Assembly (NCBI GenBank): GCA_025617745.1
Contig: CM046855.1
Span: 15,469,880 to 15,533,879 of the forward strand
From: Heliocidaris erythrogramma
Taxonomy: Eukaryota > Echinodermata > Echinoidea > Camarodonta > Echinometridae
Length of the DNA stretch: 64,000 bases
Reading direction: 5' to 3'
This document shows, in pieces, positions 1 to 10,690 of this stretch; the first letter of the stretch is position 1; each line of letters opens with the position of its first letter. The notes under the pieces are model-generated. The model had not been told where the DNA came from. It did not search any database and saw nothing but the letters and a program-made list of their open reading frames with translations. A program made the translations under genes and the position numbers.

Positions 1-385
1 ACCATAATGGTGATGACCATGACTGCAATGACAGTGACCTTAACCATGCCAAATATGAAAGAGAAATCACATTTCGTTATGAAGATACGACCATAAGTTG
101 ATTTTTACAAAATGTCGCCTGGATGACGTCACGATAATCTGATGACCTTGAAAAAGATGCGCGAACTTGACCTTATTAGGACTGATGACTGACGAAAATT
201 TGAAGATAATTGACTAAGCCAATTTTGAGAAATTTCCATAGGGTTGTACACAAACTACTGCACACTACTTTCCAATAGACAAAACACGCAAAATAAGGCA
301 GTTTAGTTCTTGGTTTGTGATTGTATATGATATAATAGTCGAAGAAGATGGTAAAATGAAAGGCAAAAAGAAGCAAAAAAAAAAA

Positions 386-470
386 AAAAATTTTTAATGG
401 ACCCAGCGGGGATCGAACCTGGGTCACCGGAATGAGAGGCAAGTGCTATAACCAATATACCAAAATATTT
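386..470 (-). repeat. tRNA-derived SINE head (Glu-CTC-like), degenerate
   Basis: On the - strand the sequence reads as a tRNA-like module: an A-box-like TGGTATATTGG, a perfect B box GGTTCGATCCC, and an anticodon-loop-like CTCTCAT that would give anticodon CTC. The anticodon stem does not pair well, so this is not a working tRNA gene. A poly(A) run on the + strand (about 367-385) lies beside it. I infer a pol III retroposon remnant. Confidence 0.5.
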
Positions 471-1689
471 CCCATAGAGATAACACGTAAACGAAAAATG
501 GGATTCTCAAATCCCATTTTGTAGTTAAAAATTGGGCATGATCCCGACATCTGATCAAAAAACACTTATAAAAGCTTATAGTCTCAGCTATAACATACTA
601 AAATTTGGAAGAAAATAGACCAAAAACAACTGAGATACAGCTCAGAGAACAATGACATGTAGATTCATGATTCGAAAAAAAATCGTCTTCCATAGACATA
701 ACACGCAAATAGGGAAAATTCTGACATGGCATCTTTAATTGAAAATTTCACTGTGATGACGTCATCAAAATGAAAAATGGTGGTGACTGATTTTGTAGGA
801 AATTGCCTCAGCTATAACATATTAAAATCTGGGCGAAAAACGACCAATAATTACGAATCTAGAGCCAAATTTGCATAAATGTGATGACGTCAAAACATGA
901 AAAATGGAAATTTTGATTTCTGGTGCCATTTTGATGACGTCATAATGTTTATAAGGGTCCAATGATACATGAAATCATATCTATGATTCATACCCTACCT
1001 GATGATGAAAAAAAATTGGGGGATTTATGGACTATTTAAAGAGCTAGAGTTAATTTTGTAGAGGCATGTTTTTGCACGTTTTTACGTTATTTTCGCCATA
1101 GATGCGCGCACGGATTTTGAAGTTTGACGCGCCCGTACGACCTTATTATTGATTGAAATTGATTCCAAGTTGATGGAAATGATGAAGAAAAGTGTCAAGA
1201 TTGCAAATCAATCGAAAAAACAGCGTTTTAACGTTATTTACGACTTGCGCGCGCGTAAAACGCGCGCGCGGACACTTACGCACGGACATTTTTGAAATGC
1301 TCAAAATGACCTGAAACGTGTGCAGACTTGATCCTACGTGATTTTGAGCATTTTTAAATTTTGACGCGCGCGTACGCGCACGTCCTGACCTCAAGATGAC
1401 CTGTGAGGACATGACTTGATGAGTCGTCATCTGAAGTTTATGTGATGTGAATATAGTTGATTTTTGATGATCGATTATGAAGATATAATCGATCTTGTAA
1501 ATTTACAAAATGGCGTCTTGATGACGTCACGATGACCAGATGACCTCCAAAAGCTTAGTGGACCATGTCCATGATTGACCTCATACATGACATGAAACTC
1601 GATGATATTGACCTGGCCGATTTTGAGATTTGGAGGGTACAAAAATTTGTAGGAAAAAGAAGAAATAATAAAGAAGAAAATTCTGACAA

Positions 1690-1845
1690 AATTAAAAGGT
1701 GATCTGTCGATACCGACAGACCACCTAAAAAGAAAATTCTGACAAAATTAAAAGGAGGTCTGTCATAAATGACAGACCACCTAATAATAAAGAAAATCTT
1801 GACAAAATTAAAAGGAGGTCTGTAAAAAATGACAGACCACCTAAT
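1690..1845. repeat. Three tandem hairpin units, period 56-60 bp
   Basis: Three near-identical units carry an inverted repeat of about 12 bp: 1697-1726, 1753-1782 and 1813-1842. Each stem is of the form AGGAGGTCTGTC / GACAGACCACCT with a short A/T-rich loop, and each is preceded by GACAAAATTAAA. They end 130 bp upstream of a RAB3GAP2 exon. No function is known to me. Confidence 0.75.
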
Positions 1846-1855
1846 AATAATAATA

Positions 1856-1890
<35 letters not shown>
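1843..1890 (+). repeat. (AAT)n(GAT)n microsatellite
   Basis: A pure triplet tract of AAT passing into GAT follows directly on the third hairpin repeat and lies about 80 bp before a coding exon. Confidence 0.95.
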
Positions 1891-1891
<1 letters not shown>

Positions 1892-1972
1892 GTAAATTAA
1901 ATGTGGTGCATTGCAAAATGTTTTGTTTAATCCTAATAATTCTATGTATCCCATGTGTTATGTTTTGTGTAG

Positions 1973-2121
1973 GTGTTGTGACAAGTTGTTCCTTTGACCA
2001 GCTTCATGCAGCCTCCACTCTGGGAGGATACAATGCATCTGTGAAGATGTCCCCTCCAGTCTGTCACAAGTATATCACAACAGGGGCCGGACCTTTTCTA
2101 GGATTCTTTTATGCTCTAGAG
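1973..2121 (+). CDS. RAB3GAP2: RAB3GAP2 exon (first in window)
   Basis: The acceptor TTTTGTGTAG precedes 1973; the donor is GTAGGA at 2122. The exon enters with two bases of a split codon and leaves in phase 0. It encodes [16 protein letters not shown] and [14 protein letters not shown], matching the SPFDQ..GGFNAA..GFFYALE block of the vertebrate protein. Confidence 0.93.
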
Positions 2122-5100
2122 GTAGGAATGCAAAGAACATCTTTCAATTCTAATCTTATTCTGTTTACTTAAGAATATATGGCAAATCTTGAAAAGCAAT
2201 TTCCTAGTAAAGTAATATTTTGTCAAGGGTTATGTAAAAAATTTATGGAGAGTTCTCTGAGATTGCTATGGTTTTCTGTAAACTTTGAAGAGTAATTTCC
2301 TTTTGTAATATAAAACTTTCTTCTCTGTTTCAGGGAAGTGCCCAACCTCTATTCTCTGATGTAGCGTTAGCTGTTGCCAGCAAGCTCAAGTCAGCCATAT
2401 TCTCTGCAGCAAGGTATGTCATGAGTATAAATAGCTATTCATTTAGTCCGTATGCTTTACGTTATTTTCCATAAGATATTTCAGAAAATGCCATTCTTAT
2501 ACCATGAGTGAATGTATACAATAATCCTTGAGGAGATTGCATTTTGAATTAGAATGTGTTTGCTCTTTTACAGTGGTTGGTTTGGCTTTGGTGGTAACAA
2601 GCAGAATACAGATACACAAGCCCCTAGCAAGACCAAACCGAGAGTAGAACCTGCAATATCACTACCAATAAGGTAAGCATGGATATTATTGACAAAACCC
2701 TTTTTTTGGTTAAGTTGGAGCTAAAAAAAATAATTATGAAATAAGCTAATGAATTTGTCGCAAAAGAATATGTTTTTGTTTCTTATGAATATTGTAAATT
2801 ACAAGTTACATACACCCATATAAAATAGAATACTGCCTAATTTTGTTTCCATATAAACAGCAAAATACATCAAACTGTAAGGCCATGTAATGATCTATAC
2901 ACCTTCTAACTCGTCCAATTGATTCAGGTTTGGGCTACCAGATGTCCGTCGACATGGTGACACTATTATCTTAGCTCCTGGGATGAGATTAGCAGCTAGC
3001 ACTGATAGCTTTGGCAGGGTGTCTCTAATTGATGTCAATAGAGGTGTAGCAGTCAGGATGTGGAAAGGTAAGAGCAGATGACTTCAGTCTTATTGTCAGT
3101 GTTACATGTATATTATGTCAGGTCTCTAATGGATATCAGTATTGGTGTAGCAGTTAGGATGTGGAAAGGCAAAGCAAATTTCCTCATTGTTGAGTGTTGT
3201 TGTTATGGCCACTGTCACTTTTTTTTTAAATGTCAGTAGAGGTATAGAAGTCAGGGTTCAGACAATCACTAGATGACTTAAGAGTTATCTTGTATCATAT
3301 TAAAAAAAAATTACCCCTTTTTATTTCCTGGTAAATAATATTGCGACAGAAAATTGTTCACTAAATTGATTGATATTTTTCACGGAACATGTATTTCCCA
3401 TATATGTTGGAGGAACATGCAATCAATATGTGTTCAAATAAATAATACACAAGATTGAAATTTCACTATTTGATTGTTATTCTGTATGGAAGATGTATTT
3501 GAGTTGTTACAAGATTTTTCTTATGTACGTTGGAGGGACATACTTAGAATATCTTTGTTCATGATGAACTCGTGAGATGGAAATGTTAATCATTTTTCAG
3601 GTTACCTTGATGCTCAGTGTGGGTGGATTCAAGTAGTAAGAGGAACATATAATTAATATGTGTTAAAATAAATAATACACAAGATTGAAATATCACTGTT
3701 TGGTTGTTATTTTCTGTGCAAGCTGTATTCGTGTTGTTATAAGATGTTTCTTATGTACGCTGGAGGAACATATTTAAAATTTTTGTGTTCAGGATGAACT
3801 CATGAGATGGAAATGTTAATCATTTTTCAGGTTACCGTGATGCTCAATGTGGGTGGATTCAAGTCGTAGAAGATATCCACCGAGAGCGTTCATCAGACCA
3901 TGGTAGTAAGAAAACTAGACACAGTGCAGGCAGCAAGCATGGCCCAAGGGTAGCTTTATTCCTAGTGATTTATGCACCAAGGAGAGGTATCATAGAGGTA
4001 TGGAACACACAGCAGGGACCACGAATAGCAGCCTTCAATGTTCCCAAATCATGCAGGTGAGCATATACTGTGTGTACTTTCTGTCCCATCTACATAACAT
4101 GCTTTTTTAGTATAAATAATAATAGCAAATGCCTCGAAACCTACTGCAGGTGTCATACATGGATAATGACATCCCCTACCACCTCTTGGCCAAATTATTA
4201 TGTGAGCCTTGATTTTCTAGACTAAGAATATTATCAGATATATCGTTTCTGCTTTTAAGCATATGTGTGTGGAAATATAGTATACATGTAGGCCGGCATT
4301 TGACATGGAAAGGGCGGAAAATTTTAGTTTTATACGCCACATTGTATTTTTTCATTTTTTCTTCTTTTTTTGGTTGTTGTATTTATGTACAGTTTAACTG
4401 ATAATTCAACACTATATGCAGTGTCACTACAAAGTATGATAAGTATGCAGAAGTGACTTGTATATCTTGTGCTACTTTATGTCTAAAGAAATGAAGATAA
4501 TTCATAGCATATGTTTTCTTTTGAATTCATATTTATTATTTTCATTCCAGACTTCTCTATCCAGGGTATGGTGTGATGGGTCTGAACAGTCTGTCAGTTC
4601 AAGACTCTCGCACAAGACCCCACATGCTGCAGTGCTGCCTGTTGGAACCGAGTGGCCTGGTACGGACCTTCAATGTCCCGTTCCATCTAGCTCTAAGTGA
4701 TAAGAATAGTAAGAGGGCCCATGATCTCCACCTCATCAAGAAACTGTCTAGTCTCTTACATCATCGAAGGTCACTCAAAGGTCAGCAAAAAACAATTGTT
4801 TCTTCCGAACTGTGACTGCTTAAGCATGTAAAAATCAAAAAGTATCTTCATCGATATTCCTATGTCATGTTTTCCTGTTCATTTGCTTCTTTTTTTTCAG
4901 AACCTATTGTGGAGCCGATCAGTAAAATCCTTCAAGACTTGAAACTGACTGCATACAAACAACAGGTATATGTCTTATTTTTCATTATCTTTAATCATTT
5001 GTTTTCAGTTTACCTTTACATGCTATGAACAATATATATATATATGTACATTTAGTCAGCATGGAATTAGATATCTTACTTTTGTTCTGCATAACCTCTC

Positions 5101-8100
5101 TACTTTCCTTTTCAATCCAGCTTTAGGTTTAAATCCATGCTAGAAATCTCACAGCTCTCTATCTTTCTGTTCTTAGGCTCTTGACAAAGCATTGTCAGCT
5201 AAGGGCATGTCATCAGAGGAGCTTTTCCACATCGTCAGAGTTCTCATTGTCCAGCTTGGCGGTCAGGATCCCAGCTGCCTGGACTACGAGAGCAGGAGAC
5301 TCCTACAGTACTGCGGATGCCAGGTCAAGCTCATAGAGGCCTACACTAAGATACAAGTTCTGCAGAGGAAGGCTGAGAAGACTGAGGGAGGGGATGAAAG
5401 GGTAGGAGGAATGGAAGGGGATGAGAGGACAGGAGTGGAAGGGGATGAGACAGGAACAGGAAGGGCAGAAGAGGGGAGAGATGATGATGGTGCATCTGCC
5501 AACAAAATAACAGCAGAGGTATACAAAGTGATTATTACTGATACAAGGCTAATTTGATAAACAACAATACTAAAGTTAAGAAGTGATACAAGTACTACCC
5601 GATAGCACAGAATTATGCCTTTATGTTCTATTGTTGATGGCTGCTGTATTATTTTTTTTAATGATTTAGACATATATATTTTTTCTATATATTTAGTGAA
5701 ACACTTTGTCCAGCAATTATTGTCATGTCATTTTAGCTGTAAATTTCCATGGTAGAAATCATAAAGGAATGGGATAAATGAGATAACGTTGATGGTACGA
5801 AGTTTGTTTGCGTGTGGTAAGCATTGATGAACATACATGCACTTACAATATGAAGAATATCTGAGACAGTCATCAACTGTGCAATGATATTACACTCTGT
5901 TGATTATACGCTCGTTTATATACATTCTTTCAAGGACCTGGCTTCAAAGTTGAAGCAAGACGTGACTTCTGTGGAGTCTCTCCTAGATGACATTAGCTCC
6001 TACCTGTCATCTTCAGGCCAAGGGAGGGTGCACTTCGCAACTGACTACAGCATGGACCCAGCTACATTCCTGAGCTGCTTCAAGACTATGGTGCAAAGAG
6101 CAAACAAGGAAGGAAAAGAGGAAGGAACAATGAAAGGAGAAGAAACAGAGGAAAAGCAGGAGGAGAATGAAGAGGAAGAAGTAACGACAGCACCCACTGA
6201 AGAGCTCAAGATGAAAGTCACCTTCAAGGAGAATCTCGCAGAAGAGAAACGCTTGGCATTAGGTATGAAATGTGTGTTTGCAATCAACTGTGGTACAATG
6301 TACATTGCATATTTGTTTATTTCTTAGCATGAATCTTTTGGATTGAAGTGTGTACTGCATATTTGTTAACATTATGTGCTCAATATGCAGGAATGGTGCA
6401 TACACACTGGCATTCATAAAAAATGTACTGAAATAAGTACAGACATGAAATACATTGTTTTCTTTAATATATTATGATATTTGAGAAGAGGGTTTTTCAT
6501 ATTCTACAGTCCCTAATGCTAGTCCTATAAGAATACAATTAGATAAACTGAAGTGAAAAGACAAATATTTAGATGATTTATGACTATCTGATGGTGTTTG
6601 CTGCCTCTTTTTTTCTTTTGTCCATTACAGGCATGTACATGTTCAGACCATGTTTAGTAGACAGCTGCTCCTCTTGTGAGCTGTGTGATGTTTTCAGAGA
6701 AGCAGAGATAGGAACGCATGATATCCATGTAAGTACATTGTATATCCTATTACATGTCACTTGCATATCTATGTGGTAACAATCACGGTCAAGCAATTGA
6801 CAGTCCATTGCATCCAATTTTAATGGAACAGAATACACTGAATTTGGCAAATTATTTTTATGCCTCCGCCCACCGAAGGTGGGTGTTTTCGGGTTGTCCG
6901 TCCGTCCGTCCGTCCGTCCGTCCGTCCCACTTCTCGTTACCGCGATATCTGAAGAATTATTTGAGGTAGGAACCTCAAACTTGGTACTAGTATGTATCCC
7001 CATACGAAGATGAACTGATTAGATTTTGGGGTAAGTAGGTCAAAGGTCAGAGGTCACAGAGGTCAATTTGCATGAAATTACATGAAATTCTTGGTTTTTA
7101 GCACCGTTACCACGATATCTCAAGAACTGTTTGAGGTAAGAACTTCAAACTTGGTACTAGTATGTTTCCCTATACGAAGATGAACTGATTAGATTTTGGG
7201 GTAAGGTCAAAGGTCAGAGGTCACAGAGGTCAATTTACATGAAATTACATGAAATTCTTGGTTTTTAGCACCGTTACCGCGATATCTCAAGAACTATCTG
7301 AGGTGAGAACTTCAAACTTGGTACCATTATGTATCCCCATAGAAAGATGAACTGATTAGATTTTGGGGTAAGTAGGTCAAAGGTCAGAGGTCACAGAGGT
7401 CAATTTACATGAAATTACATGAAATTCTTGGTTTTTAGCACCGTTACCGCGATTTCTGAAGAACTATTTGAGGTAAGAACTTCAAACTTGTTACCAGTAT
7501 GTATCCCCGTAGAAAGAGGAACTGATTAGATTTTGGGGTAGGTAGGTCAAAGTTCAGAGGTCACAGAGGTCAATTTACATGAAATTACATGGAATTACTG
7601 GTTTTTAGCACTGTTACCGCGATATCTCAAGAACTATCTGAGGTGAGAACTTCAAACTTGGTACCAGTATGCATCCCCATAGAAAGATGAACTTTTGCCA
7701 TTACTCCTCTCTATAGAAACAGAATTTCTAGCTACCTAGAACCTTTCTCACATAAAATGTGATCAATGACTTTTGATTACATCCAAATATTTGCATTTTT
7801 TCTCTGCTTAGATGCTTCTTCTTCAAGTCTGGCTCAGCAATGAGAGTGAATTCTTTAAGGATGCTGTCACCACCATTGCCAACCTCCACCTCCTCATGTC
7901 AGAGGTATCTGCTCCCACCACACCCTTCTCTTCTCGCCCCTTAGGTGGGGTCAACATACCCCCTAGGGAGATAGAGATCATTCATGGTCTACTCTTCGAG
8001 ACACGCAAAGTGGGCGGGGCAGAAGTAGCAGGGATGGTGATGAGGAGTTTAGTTGGGGATATGGATGGACAGAGGGGAGCTGGATCTAGAGGGCTGCAGG

Positions 8101-10643
8101 TCAGTTAATCAAACATGTAGTTGGTATTTGTGTAATTGAGAAATACTCTGCATAAGTATATTAGAATGAGGGACAATATCTATTCTTACTCTGTAATTTT
8201 TGTAATTATACAGAGTTTTTTGCGTGCTTAAACAGTTTCAGAACAATTTTTTTGCTGGATAGAGCAATTATGCTTGTTTGGAGGGAATTCCATTTATCAT
8301 GTCAAAAAATGACACCATAATTTTCACTTTCTCCAAAATGTCAAACTGCAGGACAGTCATCAAATGGATGTGGATGGAGATCATGTGACTACACCTAGCT
8401 CAGATCTCTCACCTGATTGGGTAGATGTCAGCATGTGGGACGTCCTCATTGAACAGCTCCGAGACCTCATGGTCCTTCAAAGACTCCTTCAGATCAAGCT
8501 TAACAAGGTGCGTTGCTATGGTGCATATGAGATAGTCATCGTATTGGGTTACTCTTTATGCAGCACATAAATTTAATGTGGAATTGTTAATCTCACTGAA
8601 TTAACCCATTCTTTGTCCATACAATGAATTATCACGCATTATCTAGAACTCCTGTCAAAGTATTATTATGTGGCTGTGTTGCATGCAGTGTGTGCTAAGA
8701 TATTCTAATGTTACATTCCAGTAGTGCCACATTAATTCAAAATCTCAATAATGTCAGAACCTGAAGGAATAGAAGTTGAAGATGCTGTCTACTCTTGTGA
8801 TGTTACCTTGATGGTTCAAGTATGGTTCAAGTTGAACTGGCCCCAACTGAAATTAGGGCAACATATTTTTGATAAATTCTCAAGTTTTACAACTTGATCG
8901 CTCAATAATGACATTGTTTATTATTAAAAAGCTTTACCTCACAGTGTTTAATTTTGTATTTCAATCTGAAGTACATTGTTGTGCTGTCTTGACTGTTACT
9001 GAAAGTTGAATGAGATGCTTCAATATTTAATAGCACAGAAGACATTGGAGATTTCATCCAAAGCTTGTCTAGTTGTAACCAGTTTATAATGATGGTGATT
9101 GTTAATATTGCTAGCTCTTGATCTGGAAATATTTAAGTGGGCAATGGACATTGATGAAGATCTAGATGTAATACAGCATGGCATCTAGAAAGACTTGTAG
9201 TCGTTGAGATGGCTCTTGAATGAGAAATCGCTATCGGGTTAGATTTGTTGCTTGTGAATCACAGCGGCCATGCCTTCCTTTATTTAGTGATGCACGGAAT
9301 TGGTCAAATCAATTTTCTTATTGATGTTATCACTATTTAAGTAGGGCCTCCTGTGTATTCCAAATGTTTTTGAAGCAAATTTGTTTTCTGTCCTTTGAAA
9401 CTTTTATAATGAAAAACAAAGAAATGGCCCTTCAAGTTTGTGTTGGTTTGTAAACTACTGATTGACTATTGTTTTCTTTCCAACCAGGCTACATCAACCA
9501 AACTACAGAGTGACTACTCACGTGGATGGTCAATAGAGGGCTCTCTTCCTCCTATTGATGTTACTGTCCCTGATATCTCAGTCAAACATATTATGGAGGG
9601 TGGTAAAGGTATGCAGAAATAAATTCTTCCTTCAATGAGACTCTGTTGTGTGTCAGAATAGATTGCATATTTCATTTGTTTGCTTAAAGCAAATTTATGG
9701 CCAAGAATGAGGGTGTACAAATTCTGCTTTTGGTAGTTTTTCGCATAAGCTATGTAAACAATTTTTATTGAAAATAATGTCACTTCCAGGTTTTTTATTC
9801 TTTTCAGGTTTTCTTGACATCTTTTAGAGCTTTCCCGAGCTAAACAGCTGTTCAGTCCCATATACTTTTCTTCCGTTCCAAATGTTGATTGAATTGTCAT
9901 GTCATGAACCTTAACGGATAATCTCACTGGATTTCATCTTCTTATCTTTATCTTGCTTTCAATCAGGAATCTTTGCTGAGATGGTTGCCCGGTGGGTAGC
10001 TCACTATCGCATCCCTTCTAGCTTCTTGTCCAAGTGTTCAGTGAGAAGTCATGTCTTGAACCTCAGCAGAGAATCAAGTCGTGTTGAAGACACTGATATA
10101 GAACAGGATCATTCAGAAGCTGCTGCAGTTGAACAACTACAGGGTATGTCATAAAATTTTCTTTCTAGCTTCTTGGCATGAGTCTATCTTTGAAATGGAG
10201 ATTTAAACAGATGAACATGTTAATGAAATTTCAAGGATGTAGCTACTTTATGGGATTTTTGAAAAAAATACAATTTAGGTAACCCATGATTGTTTATCAA
10301 AAAACTTGCCATGTGCCTGTGATCTGTATTCAATTTTTAAGAAAAAAATAGGGAGTATTAAAAGGAGTATTAAAAGATCCTGTCATCCTTTTCAATAAGG
10401 ATGTGTATAAGGTGTCAAAGAGAAACCACTGATAGTTTTTCACAGCATTTGATACTCCTAGATAAGCACTTGTCATTAAAATTGGAATTTAATTTTTTCC
10501 CCCAGAAACTCTTCACACGTTGTGTTCCAGATTCCCACATAGCTTAGAACATGATGTGCTACAGGCACATTGCACATGGGAGTATGTTGTACAGTGGAAC
10601 AAAAATCCAGAGGTGAGAAATCAAAGCAAAAGTTGATACATTG

Positions 10644-10690
<47 letters not shown>

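Larger units (their letters stand above)
1..1972. other. Repeat-rich non-coding DNA upstream of the first RAB3GAP2 exon seen
   Basis: I see no exon with homology here. The stretch holds a tRNA-like SINE fragment on the - strand near 386-470, five TGACGTCA palindromes between 124 and 1529, CG-rich alternating runs around 1240-1390, three hairpin repeats at 1697-1842 and a triplet microsatellite at 1843-1890. Since the next exon starts in mid-protein, this is most likely an intron of RAB3GAP2 whose N-terminal exons lie off the left edge. Confidence 0.6.

Noticed and set aside
6584-7003. 139-codon frame on - overlapping a RAB3GAP2 exon
   Set aside because: It runs antisense through the conserved exon at 6631 and into the GTCC satellite; a near-identical piece appears at 63293-63583 because the satellite is shared.
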